Part shown: piece by piece, positions 1 through 8,415 of the stretch
Layout: every line of letters begins with the position of its first letter
Position numbering within the stretch: position 1 is the first letter of the stretch
Origin: Bacilli bacterium
GTDB lineage: Bacteria > Bacillota_I > Bacilli_A > RFN20 > CAG-826
Direction of reading: 5' to 3'
Assembly: GCA_017445245.1 (NCBI GenBank)
Contig: JAFSUM010000030.1
Coordinates: 1 to 43,091 of the forward strand
DNA: 43,091 bases
Notes under the pieces: generated by a model
Told to the model about the DNA's origin: nothing
Seen by the model: the letters and a program-made list of their open reading frames with translations, nothing else
Databases searched by the model: none
Program-made: the position numbers and the translations under genes

Positions 1-1
1 C

Positions 2-1888
2 GGCTCCACTTTCCAATTCGGGTTCCATTATGTGCTAGGCGGATACGATGTTTGGCTAGGCGAAATCCTCTTATCGCTGTTTTTCTTGTTGCTATTCGGT
101 GGCATTTGCCTGCTGAAAAGGAAAATAACGGCGGGGGTCCAGTCGGGCCTAGTCTTAATATTCATATCTTTGATTGTGGCCGGCTTTATTGTCGCCGCGA
201 TCATGCATAAGGGCGGCATCGAGTCCTATAAGCCGGACTTCGCCAGTAACGGAAGCAGCGAATTCTCTCAGGTCGTTGGGGTTATCGGCATGATGCCCTG
301 GGCCTTTATTGGGTTTGAAAACATCTCCCACTCTTCCAAAAACTTCAAATTCAGGCACAAAAACGTCTTTAGGGTGCTGATCGCTTCCGTCATCGTCACC
401 GCGGTTATCTATATTTTGATTTGCATGCTGTCCATCAGCGTTTTCCCCAGCGAATACGCCAACTGGTATGAATACCTGACTTCTTCGTCCTCGCTAAGCG
501 GCTTAGACGGCATCCCCGCCTTCTATGTCATGCATCACTATTTAGGCACGTGGGGATTGGTGATGTTCGTCATCGCCTTAAGCGCCATCATCATGACGAG
601 CTTGATCGGCAATATCGTCGCCTTATCCAACTTAATCCAAACGATGTCCGAAGACCGCGTTTTCTTTAAGGGTTTTGCCAAATTGGATAAAAACGAGGCC
701 CCGCGAAACGTCATCATCTTCATTGTTGTCGTGACGGCGTTGATGCTATTTTTCGGCAGGGTATTAATCGGTTGGATCGTCGATGTTAATACCTTTTGCG
801 GCATCATTGTTTATACCTATATCTCCGCGATTAGTTTTGCCCAGGCCAAAAAGGACAACAACCTAGAAGGCCTCATCGCGAGCATAGCGGGTTTGGTGAT
901 TGGCGCGGGCTTTGCCATTTCCGTCGTGGCCAGCAGCTTCGTTAATGCCGATTATCTGGCAAAAGAATCCATCTTCATCTTCATTGTTTGGGCGGCAATC
1001 GGCTTTGGATATTACGGCTTTTTGGTCAAAAAGGACAAAAAGAGGATGTTCGGCAATTCCATGATTGCCCTGTTCGGCTTATTCGTCCTGATCGTTTTCG
1101 GCATCGCTTCTTGGGTGTTCAAAACCGCGACCGCGACTAGCGAGGTCAATATAGGCGAAATCACCTTTGCCCTCATCTTTAGTTCTTTATTGATCATCGG
1201 GACGCAACTAGTTTTCTTCTTTGTGTTCTCAACGGTCAAGAACCGAGAAATCAAGGTTCAGGATAAGTTATTTTATGGCATGGCCACGATGGTCGAAGGA
1301 AGAGACAAATCCACGGGCGGTCACATCAAAAGAACGAGCGACGTCGTCAAGTTCCTGGTTCAAGAAATGATGGACGATCCGTTATTGAACATCAGCTCCT
1401 CCTTTTCTCAAAGCATCATCAAAAGCGCCCCTATGCACGATTTGGGCAAAATAACGATCGATGACGCGATATTGAGGAAACCGGGCAAATTCACCGACGA
1501 AGAATATGCCATTATGAAAACCCATCCCAAAGAAGGTTCCGTCATCGTCAATCAAATCTTGGAAGACGCCGTCGATAAGAGCTTTGAAGAAATTGCGGTC
1601 AACATCGCCCATTATCACCACGAAAGGTGGGATGGCAAAGGTTATCCTAACGGCCTGAAAGGCGACGAAATACCCCTAGAGGCCCGCATTATGGCTATCG
1701 CAGACGTTTATGATGCCCTGGTTAGCAAAAGAGTATACAAAGACGAATTCTCCTTTGACGACGCCAACAACATCATTATTTCCAGCATGGGGAAACAGTT
1801 CGATCCGGGCTTGGAAAAGTATTATGTCCGAGCCAGAAGCAAAATCGAAAACTATTATTCCGAGTTAAAGAATAGGAAAGAGAAATAA
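2..1888 (+). CDS. APC-family permease fused to HD-GYP domain (5' truncated)
   Basis: The frame is open to the window edge, so the start is missing; the first possible internal start is a GTG at 32. The first ~400 visible residues are a string of hydrophobic segments with the APC-superfamily stretch [20 protein letters not shown] followed by a long membrane segment, as in amino-acid/polyamine transporters. From about residue 415 (counted from 32) to the end is an HD-GYP domain: [10 protein letters not shown], the HD pair in MHDLGKI, then [11 protein letters not shown] and [16 protein letters not shown] domains hydrolyse cyclic di-GMP or related dinucleotides, and the metal ligands and GYP motif are intact. 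I infer a membrane protein whose cytoplasmic phosphodiesterase may respond to a ligand bound by the transporter part. Whether it still transports cannot be told. Confidence is high for both domains. Confidence 0.85.
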   Translation, partial: GSTFQFGFHYVLGGYDVWLGEILLSLFFLLLFGGICLLKRKITAGVQSGLVLIFISLIVAGFIVAAIMHKGGIESYKPDFASNGSSEFSQVVGVIGMMPWAFIGFENISHSSKNFKFRHKNVFRVLIASVIVTAVIYILICMLSISVFPSEYANWYEYLTSSSSLSGLDGIPAFYVMHHYLGTWGLVMFVIALSAIIMTSLIGNIVALSNLIQTMSEDRVFFKGFAKLDKNEAPRNVIIFIVVVTALMLFFGRVLIGWIVDVNTFCGIIVYTYISAISFAQAKKDNNLEGLIASIAGLVIGAGFAISVVASSFVNADYLAKESIFIFIVWAAIGFGYYGFLVKKDKKRMFGNSMIALFGLFVLIVFGIASWVFKTATATSEVNIGEITFALIFSSLLIIGTQLVFFFVFSTVKNREIKVQDKLFYGMATMVEGRDKSTGGHIKRTSDVVKFLVQEMMDDPLLNISSSFSQSIIKSAPMHDLGKITIDDAILRKPGKFTDEEYAIMKTHPKEGSVIVNQILEDAVDKSFEEIAVNIAHYHHERWDGKGYPNGLKGDEIPLEARIMAIADVYDALVSKRVYKDEFSFDDANNIIISSMGKQFDPGLEKYYVRARSKIENYYSELKNRKEK

Positions 1889-2491
1889 CCGCTCGGTTGG
1901 GTCGCGGCCGGTCCAACTATAAAAGGGTGAGGGTTTCTTTCCGGGGCTTGGTGATCCCTTCTGTATTCCTTCGCCAAGGACGAATATTGAGAGAAGTCTT
2001 CCTCTTTGAAGAAAGACCCGGTCAATTGCAAGTCAAAGCCCTTTCGTCCACGTCCCATTGATATGATTTCTTCTGGGGTCGCCTCTGTGCTCGCCCCATC
2101 CTTGCTTTTATATATTTCCCGCGCTTTTTACATATCCACCCAGTTCAACTGTTGGGGAAATATTGGCACATATATGCATGCTTCCACGGACTTTTCCGCC
2201 CCCTTTTGTCAACGAAAAGCCACCTGGGGCCCCTTAACCCTCATTTCAATATTTTTATGTACCTTATAAATTCGCTATCCAAGATTCGAATATGGTGAAT
2301 AACAAAACCGAGTGATTAATTCTTTCTTCCTCAATTAACGCACTATAAATATGCTTTAGGACCTCTACGTTCACTAAGGCAAATCCTCTCCCTCGATTAT
2401 ATATATATGGATACAAGCGCAGAAATGGCCAAAATTGCGCAAGAGTCGCTTCGTTTTCTGGTCTGCCGTTATACCGAAATGAAGGCGCGAT
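1889..2491. other. Intergenic stretch without a supported gene
   Basis: About 600 bases between the permease/HD-GYP gene and the acetyltransferase. An 87-codon plus-strand frame at 2006-2269 has no recognisable protein features and no good ribosome binding site. Just after the upstream stop, GTTGG (1897-1901) and CCAAC (1913-1917) can pair but no T-run follows. The rest is AT-rich, with a TA tract near 2400. I see no tRNA, repeat array or other RNA. Confidence 0.5.
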
Positions 2492-2500
2492 TGGTATAAT
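2492..2500 (+). promoter_or_regulatory. Extended -10 promoter of the acetyltransferase gene
   Basis: TGGTATAAT is a perfect extended -10 element 35 bases before the ATG at 2535. There is no clear -35 box. GGGAGG at 2521-2526 is the ribosome binding site. Confidence 0.6.
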
Positions 2501-2534
2501 GCGAGAAGACGTTGCCTAATGGGAGGACCGCTAA

Positions 2535-3095
2535 ATGGACGAACTAGAAAGGATGCTCAGAGGAGAGGAATACTTCGGCAGCGACGATAAACTCATGAAA
2601 ATGAAGGCGGATACCCGCCGCTTTTGCGAATTGTACAACTCCTCCGAAGAAGACCAAGCCCGCCGAGCAGAACTCCTTTCCGCTCTTTTTGGCAAGGTTG
2701 GCGAAGGCGTCTTCATCAAGCCGCCCTTCCATTGCGATTACGGGACCACCATCTATATCGGCAAGAACTTCTTCGCCAATTTCGACTGCGTCTTCCTTGA
2801 CGCAGGCAAAATCACGATCGGGGATAATTGCAAGTTCGGCCCAAGAGTCATGATCCTTTCCGTCACTCACCCCGTAGAAGCAGATGCCCGTAGAGATGGA
2901 ATCAACATCCCCGTTGACGTCACGATCGGCGATGACGTTTGGATCGGCGCCGGAGCGATTATCTTGCCAGGGGTCACCATCGGCAATAAGGCGGTGATAG
3001 GCGCGGGGTCGGTCGTCACGAAAGACGTTCCCGAAAGTTGCGTCGTGGCAGGCAATCCCGCAAGGATCGTCCACTATTTGGCGTCATTGGAATAG
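2535..3095 (+). CDS. Maltose/galactoside O-acetyltransferase family protein
   Basis: 186 residues, the usual length of the LacA/Maa/NodL sugar acetyltransferases, which move acetyl from acetyl-CoA to a sugar hydroxyl. An N-terminal helical part (residues 1-60, with the Maa-type YN region) precedes a left-handed beta-helix of hexapeptide repeats (IYIGKN, ITIGDN, VTIGDDVWIGAGAIILPGV, VIGAGSVVTKDVP), ending with the family's VVAGNPARIV. His112 in the VTHP motif matches the catalytic histidine of LacA. The ATG has a GGGAGG site 8 bases upstream. The gene stands alone next to the mobile island. The sugar substrate cannot be deduced; cytoplasmic. Confidence 0.85.
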   Translation: MDELERMLRGEEYFGSDDKLMKMKADTRRFCELYNSSEEDQARRAELLSALFGKVGEGVFIKPPFHCDYGTTIYIGKNFFANFDCVFLDAGKITIGDNCKFGPRVMILSVTHPVEADARRDGINIPVDVTIGDDVWIGAGAIILPGVTIGNKAVIGAGSVVTKDVPESCVVAGNPARIVHYLASLE

Positions 3096-3177
3096 GCGCT
3101 CGCGGAAGCTTCCCGAGGCGGCATAATACGGATGGAAGGCCGTGTGCAAAATCGGATGGGCGGGACTGTGTAACGAC

Positions 3178-3302
3178 AACTCCGCTACTTTTTCGAGTCT
3201 TTTAAGCGCAACATTGCAACAGTCTCGACGTGCCCCGTATAGGGACTGGGAACATAAGAACGCGTCTGTGTCACGTGATTAGGAACATGTCAGGAACATG
3301 AC
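3178..3302 (-). repeat. att-like site A: third copy of the rlmD 3' end and left border of the island
   Basis: On the minus strand this reads HVETVAML-RLKDSKK-stop, the same C-terminus as RlmD at 17336, with only two mismatches to that copy over about 55 bases (3178-3233 against 17329-17384). Upstream of the core the resemblance switches to the arm at site B: repeated ATGTTCC blocks (plus-strand GGAACAT at 3249, 3282 and 3293) and, in the recombinase frame, a trace of a recombinase tail (LCSQSLYGARRDCC against LCSSTGDDARRDCC at B). It is therefore an att junction of a related element whose recombinase gene is otherwise gone. Confidence 0.75.
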
Positions 3303-3437
3303 TGGCCAGTCGGGGTTGGGTCATCGCGTTCGGTAGATATGTCGGTTTTATTCCGTATTTTTTTGCAGGGCTATTGTTTTAAGGGCTGGGGGCACGCCGC
3401 GCAAACCAAAAGAATCTATGAATCTTTGGGGGCGAAA

Positions 3438-4874
3438 TCAGGGGATACGGGTAAACAAGCTGTCGATCGTGAGGGATTGGTTAACGTAATTGCTGTAGCT
3501 GTTTTCCTTTAACCCGGAGACCGTGATGAACGTTATTTGGATCGAGGAGCGCTTCCCGCTGCGTTTGGCCAACGCTTTTTCCTTGTTTTCGATATCCCTC
3601 ATGACGTCCGCGTCGATTTCGAAATCGAAGCGCGAGAACTTCATCTCACAGAGGTGGAGGACTTTGTCCTTCCTCTCGATGACCAGGTCGACTTGGGCGC
3701 CTTGGTCGTCCCCTTCCGCCTTTTCATCAAACCCGTAGGCCTCGTAGTCGATGGCGAAGATTCCCAGATTGAAGCGAACCGCGTCCAGATGCGTCCGGCA
3801 GAGCAGTTCGAAGGAGAAACCCTCCCAGGCGGACGTCGAAGGCGTCAGGAAGGCCTTCGTGAAATACCCCTTCCGCTGCTTCGGCTTGTCCTTCACGAAG
3901 CGCAGATAGAAGAGGGAGAAGAAGTCGCAGAGCTGGAGGAGCTCCGTTTTGCGCTCGAAATAGTGCGTGTTTCTTCTCACCAACCCCGCATCAACGAGGT
4001 TATCAAGCATGTCGGATAGTTCGCCGTTATTTGGAATCTTAAGTCTGTCGGCGATTTCTTCGAAGCTAAACCCCTTCCTTTTCGTGGCGAGCAGTTCGAC
4101 TATGTTGATGTAACTCCGGTCCTTTTTGAAAAGCGTGTCGAACAGGTCCCTGAACTCGTTCTTGAGCTTTGGCTTGGGCCCAAAGAACAGCTCGTCGATA
4201 TTGCGCAGAGGGTCATAGGCGCCGTCGAACATGCGAAGATAATAGGGAATCCCCCCGACGCACATGTAGATGACCGCGATGTGGTAACGGGAATAGCGAA
4301 TCCCCCTCGAAGCGAAATAGCGCTCCGTCTCCTCCAGTGTGAACGGAAGCAGGTGGAGCTCCACGGTCTTGCGGTTATAGAGGCCGCCTTTGTTGCGGAG
4401 GATCTTCTCCGTGATCCAGGAGGTCGCCGAGCCCGCGATGACGAAGACGAGGTTGTGGACGCCGAGCCCGTAGTCGTTCCAAAAATGCTCGAACGCCTTG
4501 AGGAACCCGCTTTTATGGGTGTCGAGCCAGGGCATCTCGTCGAAGAAAATCACGGTTTTCCTATCCTTTGGTAAAGAAGAGATGTATTCCTGCAAGTAGA
4601 AGAAGGCCGTCGGCCAGTCGGATAGCTCGCCCGCGTCTTTCCCCGTTCTCCTCAGCAGCTCAAGGCGGAAATAGTTGAGTTGGCTCTTCTTGTCTTCCTT
4701 GTAGGCGCCCGTGATTTTGAAGTCGTATTCGTCGTCAAAAAACTCGTTGACCAAATAGGTCTTGCCGACCCTTCTCCTGCCGGTAACCACGACGAGCTGC
4801 GCCTCTTCCTCTCGAAGGCAGGCGGCCAGCAACCTGCACTCTTCTTCGCGGGCTATAATGTTCCCTTTGCTCAT
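3438..4874 (-). CDS. AAA ATPase with C-terminal DUF234 nuclease-like domain
   Basis: 478 residues. Walker A is GRRRVGKT (residues 32-39) and Walker B is VIFFDEMPWL (about 108-117), followed by a winged-helix region (IVELLATKRKGFSFEEIADRL, about 260-310). The C-terminal DUF234 part contains QVDLVIERKDKVLHLCEMKF, which looks like the D...ExK core of a PD-(D/E)XK fold. Such proteins are common, often multicopy, in gut bacteria and archaea and are poorly characterised; defence or mobile-element maintenance is often suspected. The ATG is the first in frame; the ribosome binding site is weak. It follows the unknown gene at 4953 in the same direction, with a hairpin between them. Cytoplasmic; function unknown. 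Confidence 0.85.
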   Translation of the reverse strand: MSKGNIIAREEECRLLAACLREEEAQLVVVTGRRRVGKTYLVNEFFDDEYDFKITGAYKEDKKSQLNYFRLELLRRTGKDAGELSDWPTAFFYLQEYISSLPKDRKTVIFFDEMPWLDTHKSGFLKAFEHFWNDYGLGVHNLVFVIAGSATSWITEKILRNKGGLYNRKTVELHLLPFTLEETERYFASRGIRYSRYHIAVIYMCVGGIPYYLRMFDGAYDPLRNIDELFFGPKPKLKNEFRDLFDTLFKKDRSYINIVELLATKRKGFSFEEIADRLKIPNNGELSDMLDNLVDAGLVRRNTHYFERKTELLQLCDFFSLFYLRFVKDKPKQRKGYFTKAFLTPSTSAWEGFSFELLCRTHLDAVRFNLGIFAIDYEAYGFDEKAEGDDQGAQVDLVIERKDKVLHLCEMKFSRFDFEIDADVMRDIENKEKALAKRSGKRSSIQITFITVSGLKENSYSNYVNQSLTIDSLFTRIP

Positions 4875-4917
4875 GCCGATATCTTAGGGGAAATAAACCT
4901 CGAACGCAATTATTAAT

Positions 4918-4951
4918 CCGCGAAAAATTAGATTTTTTACGATTTTCGCGG
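4918..4951 (-). terminator. Inverted repeat between the unknown gene and the ATPase gene, probable terminator
   Basis: CCGCGAAAA (4918-4926) and TTTTCGCGG (4943-4951) are perfect 9-base arms around an AT-rich 16-base loop, lying directly after the stop of the 4953-6035 gene. The A/T flanks allow termination in either direction. Confidence 0.5.
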
Positions 4952-4952
4952 T

Positions 4953-6035
4953 TTATTTTTTGTTGGCCGCCTCATCTAAGAAGCCAAGGATGCAAGCGGC
5001 TCTCGTCAACAGCTTAATTTCCTTGCCCGAACAAAGATCGAAGTCGATGTTTACGTACCTATTCCCATAAGATTCGTAAAACTCCCGCGCCATTTCGAGG
5101 CCCCGGCGTACATTTGGATCATATTCGCAAGGGCTGATCTCGTCCGGAATATAAGTAAAGGTCTTTTCGAGCTGATAGTGCGCCATCCCGTGCAGCCCCT
5201 CCGGCCTCTCTCCGATAAAACCTAGGCATTCGCCCGCTCCTTCGTAATCAAGATCGTCGATGCAGTCGCATAAGGCAGGCAAGACCTCGACGATTCTCTT
5301 CTTTATAAGCTCAAGGGCCAGGTCGTTTCCTGCGTGAAAAGAGAACGACAAAAAGTCAAGCGCTTCATCTTCTGGCCAAGTGTCTTCCACATAACGCTCC
5401 CGCATAATTGCCACAATATCTTCGAGCGTTTCTGTAGGGTCACCCTGCCTATTAACTTCCCGTTTTCGCCATCGTTCGTTTTGCTCGGATATGCATTTCT
5501 TTGCCCAACTGGTAATACCGTCTATGAACGAATATCTTTCCGCGACGAACCCTTTGAGATTGGCGAACGGTATGAAGGTGTCTTTTGTTTCGTTTTGAAG
5601 GTTGGTATAAACCCTTACTCCAACACATCCTTCATTTAGAAAGTGGCCATTGCAAAAAACCCAAGGAGAAACGTGCTTCTCCCCCTCCGCCATGAACGGC
5701 CTCTCCTGCCTTCGGTCCGTGCCAAAAGGATGCGCGAACACAATGGCCCTTAGGTATTCAAAGAAATCCTCGTCGGTCGGGCACGTGTCTTCATTAAAAA
5801 CCGGATGGTTATAGCGAAGGGCGCCGCTAAACCACTTCTTTCCGTCCTCTATATTCGGGTAGGCGCCGGTAACCTTATTGTGAACGATGCGGATTCCGTC
5901 TCGCAAAATGGCGGCGAAGACCATAAAGCACACGAAATCCTCCTCGGTTTCTGGCTGGGTTGAGTGGGCGTTAAGATAATCGACCGCGCTATCCATGCGA
6001 TCCATGAAGGCACAGATGAGATTCCAATTGCCCAA
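4953..6035 (-). CDS. Hypothetical protein, 360 residues
   Basis: No family recognised. The protein is acidic and soluble-looking, without signal peptide or membrane segments. It has aromatic-rich N-terminal helices (FMDRMDSAVDYLN, FVCFMVFAAILRDGIRIVHNKV) and a middle part with SPWVFCNGHFLNEG. The start is a TTG, with GGGAAG about 5 bases upstream; the nearest in-frame ATG is at codon 11. An in-frame stop lies about 45 bases before the TTG. It lies between the recombinase end and the DUF234-type ATPase, in the same direction, so it is cargo of the left-hand element. The real start is uncertain; the frame itself is convincing by length and codon use. Confidence 0.65.
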   Translation of the reverse strand: MGNWNLICAFMDRMDSAVDYLNAHSTQPETEEDFVCFMVFAAILRDGIRIVHNKVTGAYPNIEDGKKWFSGALRYNHPVFNEDTCPTDEDFFEYLRAIVFAHPFGTDRRQERPFMAEGEKHVSPWVFCNGHFLNEGCVGVRVYTNLQNETKDTFIPFANLKGFVAERYSFIDGITSWAKKCISEQNERWRKREVNRQGDPTETLEDIVAIMRERYVEDTWPEDEALDFLSFSFHAGNDLALELIKKRIVEVLPALCDCIDDLDYEGAGECLGFIGERPEGLHGMAHYQLEKTFTYIPDEISPCEYDPNVRRGLEMAREFYESYGNRYVNIDFDLCSGKEIKLLTRAACILGFLDEAANKK

Positions 6036-6214
6036 AAGGTCTTCCCGCTTTAAAAGATGTTGCTTGAATTAATCGTTTCCCTAAGGGCTGAAAGGAGCCT
6101 CTTGTCCAAAAATGCTTCCGTTCTGTTTATTCCGTTTTTCTTCATATCTATTTACTCGGGTCTAGCGAACCAACTCATGATCCACACGGGTTTTCCGCCC
6201 GAAATCGGCATTTC

Positions 6215-8029
6215 CTAAAAATTCGATGGCAAGCCTACTTTTTCGGCTCTTTCAGACTCAACATTGCAACAGTCTCGACGTGCGTCGTCACCTGTCGAGG
6301 AACATAAAGATTCTCCTGCGTCATGCCATGAGGAACATAAAGCGTCAGCAGATTTGCCTTCTTTGCCCTTGGCTGACGGCTTTTTCACATTGATTGAAGT
6401 CGACGAAGAGTCTTTGAAGATGAAGACCAGCCGATAAGGGTCAATCTCACCGTTTTCCTTTGAACCGACGATGACTTGCTCGATCACGAGATTGAAAAGC
6501 TCAGGTGAAAAGCGCTCGACGCCCCTGCCGGGCTGGGATTCTAGAAACGCCCTGGCCGACCGAACTCTTTCAGCGACCGCTTCCTGCTCAAACAAACGTT
6601 CGTCGTAGGAACGGATTGCAGACTCGAGCTCTTCGATTTCCTTTTTGATTTCCGCGGACTTTTTCCTATAGAAATCTTCGTCGACCGTCCCGTCGAGGAA
6701 GGCGTTGGTCAACTTGTTGATTTGCTCCTTCTTCGCGTCCAACAGCTTTCTTTGCCTTTGTGCCGTTCCCTTAACGCTGCTGCCGGAAAGGACAGCCTCG
6801 ACCTTGGCTAGCGTCGCCGCGATCATCGTCGATTTGTCCTTGAAGACAGCGTTATAGGCCAGGACGAAAGCCTCTTGGATGACTTCCTCGGGGATCCCTT
6901 TGCTATGGGGGCAGTTCTTTTTCCCTCCTTTGACCGCGCTGGCGCATTGCCAGACGACCTTCTTGTATTTCGTCCCTCCATTCCAGGACCTCCTGGTGAG
7001 GGCGTGGCCACAAAAGCCGCACTGCAACATCGATGACATGGGGTGTTCCCTTGAATAATTGGTGATTCGTCCTTTCTCGTCGCGTTTGCGATTCATCGCT
7101 CGCGTTTTTCTGATTTCGTTCGCCTTCTCCCAAACTTCTTTGCTCACGATCGGTGGATGATGGCCTTCAACGTAAGAGGATACGGACTCGCCGTAATTGA
7201 CGAGCCTGCGTTTGGAAATCGGGTCGACGGTGAATGTTTTGCCTTGCAGCAAATCGCCTTTGTAGCGTTCGTTGGTGATGATGCCGATGACGGTCGTGTC
7301 ATGCCAAACCCTGCCGCCCTTCTTTGTGACCCAGCCGCGTTCCATACATTCCCTGGCAATCATCGAACCACCAGCCCCATCGCAATACCTTTTGTAGATA
7401 TAGCGGACAATCTTGGCTTCTTCCTCGATGATGAAAAGGCTTCTGGTCTCTTTGTCAAAGCCATAGCCAAGCGGCACGGATCCCCCGACGAGCTCGCCAC
7501 GCTCCATGCGCATCCGGAACGTTTTCTTCACGTGGGCGGAGGTATTCATGATTTCCTGCTGCCCAAGGGAGGACATGAGGGTCAGCATGAATTCGCATTG
7601 TTCGGAGGCGGTGTCCATCTTCTCCTCCTCGAAACGGATGTAAACGCCCTTTTCTCGAAGAAGGCGTATGTAATAGACGTTATCGAGCGTGTTCCTGCCC
7701 ATTCGGGTGATGGATTTCATGTAGATGATGTCAATCTTGCCAGCCAAAGCGTCGTCTACCATCCGCAGGAAATCGGGGCGGTTCTCCGCCTTCGCGCCGC
7801 TGATGCCCTCGTCGGCATAGATCCCGGCGAAATCCCAATCGGGGTTCCTTTTGATGAACGATTCGTAGTACTCGGTCTGCGTGCGAAAAGAGCCCTGTTG
7901 CTCTTCGCTTTCCGTGGACACGCGACAATACGCGGCAACGCGGGGCCTTTTGACGTCCGACGGCTTGTTCCTGTGGGATATGCTCAAAGTGGGCTCGAAC
8001 ATCGTTACCTTGGGTTTTCTATCTTCCAT
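6215..8029 (-). CDS. Large serine recombinase (integrase of the right-hand element)
   Basis: 604 residues as integrated. Resolvase domain about 30-180 with catalytic Ser38 in YCRVST; recombinase domain about 190-310; zinc ribbon with Cys337, Cys340, Cys362 and Cys373; coiled coil about 410-490. It catalyses site-specific integration and excision. ATG with AAAGGAG upstream, overlapping the preceding small gene by 11 bases. The 3' end crosses the att core at 6262-6283: the last 15 residues (after DCCN at 589) are encoded outside the element. The same frame continues at the other end of the element (17361-17211) for 50 codons to a stop, so the excised circle should encode about 639 residues. The 3' end also overlaps, in another frame, the RlmD-like C-terminus MTQENLYVPRQVTT-HVETVAML. 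Confidence 0.93.
   Translation of the reverse strand: MEDRKPKVTMFEPTLSISHRNKPSDVKRPRVAAYCRVSTESEEQQGSFRTQTEYYESFIKRNPDWDFAGIYADEGISGAKAENRPDFLRMVDDALAGKIDIIYMKSITRMGRNTLDNVYYIRLLREKGVYIRFEEEKMDTASEQCEFMLTLMSSLGQQEIMNTSAHVKKTFRMRMERGELVGGSVPLGYGFDKETRSLFIIEEEAKIVRYIYKRYCDGAGGSMIARECMERGWVTKKGGRVWHDTTVIGIITNERYKGDLLQGKTFTVDPISKRRLVNYGESVSSYVEGHHPPIVSKEVWEKANEIRKTRAMNRKRDEKGRITNYSREHPMSSMLQCGFCGHALTRRSWNGGTKYKKVVWQCASAVKGGKKNCPHSKGIPEEVIQEAFVLAYNAVFKDKSTMIAATLAKVEAVLSGSSVKGTAQRQRKLLDAKKEQINKLTNAFLDGTVDEDFYRKKSAEIKKEIEELESAIRSYDERLFEQEAVAERVRSARAFLESQPGRGVERFSPELFNLVIEQVIVGSKENGEIDPYRLVFIFKDSSSTSINVKKPSAKGKEGKSADALCSSWHDAGESLCSSTGDDARRDCCNVESERAEKVGLPSNF
6235..6342 (-). repeat. att site B: internal junction and left end of the right-hand element
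   Basis: Minus strand: two TATGTTCC blocks (plus-strand GGAACATA at 6300 and 6332, 32 bases apart), then the 22-bp core at 6262-6283, then an RlmD-like end (SLKEPKK, stop at 6235-6237). The core is identical to sites A and C; beyond it the codons differ (SLKEPKK against RLKDSKK). The whole site lies within the recombinase gene's 3' end. Confidence 0.8.
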
Positions 8030-8270
8030 CTTTCCTTCTCCTTTCGGTTAGTTCTTTCGGCTTGCCTGACTCGCCGCCGGTAAGCCCGATCGTCCTTCTG
8101 CAAGACCAATCGCTTTGGACTTTGTATTCCTCCATCAGCGCCCTCTTCGCCGAATCGAACTCGGCATCGAGAAGAAGCCCGCCGTCGCGAAGCTCGCAGA
8201 GGATTTGGACGGCGTATGCGTATTCGCGGAAGTCCTCCGCGCGGGTGTTGGCGTTCTTGTTGCTTGGCAT
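8019..8270 (-). CDS. Small SHOCT-like protein preceding the recombinase
   Basis: 83 residues. The middle part, ILCELRDGGLLLDAEFDSAK followed by RALMEEY, resembles the SHOCT helical motif (leucine-rich, then L/G-L-x-x-x-E-F). The C-terminus is basic. AAGGAA lies about 9 bases before the ATG. The 3' end overlaps the recombinase start by 11 bases, implying coupled translation. Small proteins in this position may help control recombination direction or expression; this is inference, as no function is visible. Confidence 0.65.
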   Translation of the reverse strand: MPSNKNANTRAEDFREYAYAVQILCELRDGGLLLDAEFDSAKRALMEEYKVQSDWSCRRTIGLTGGESGKPKELTERRRKDGR

Positions 8271-8415
8271 CTTTATCTATTCCTTATGGGCTCATGTTTA
8301 TGCGCTCCTCCTTCTCCCTTATTGGGGAATGGGATTTCCGGATTCGGAACTCCGTTGTTGGCTTTGTTGCCCCAAAAGCATGAAAATGGGGCGGGATTTG
8401 TCGTGGTTTTCGCTA

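Larger units (their letters stand above)
3212..6283. mobile_element. Decayed or non-autonomous element between att-like sites A and B
   Basis: About 3 kb bounded by the 22-bp cores at 3212-3233 and 6262-6283. It holds only the DUF234-type ATPase and an unknown protein, both on the minus strand. No recombinase remains apart from the tail remnant at site A. Inference: an older insertion at the rlmD 3' end, now dependent on a partner recombinase or fossilised. Bases 3303-3437 show nothing further. Confidence 0.55.

Noticed and set aside
2006-2269. 87-codon frame in the 1.9-2.5 kb gap
   Set aside because: No good ribosome binding site, odd composition, no family resemblance.
7157-8083. 308-codon plus-strand frame opposite the recombinase
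   Set aside because: Antisense to a recombinase with intact motifs; no domain or start signal.
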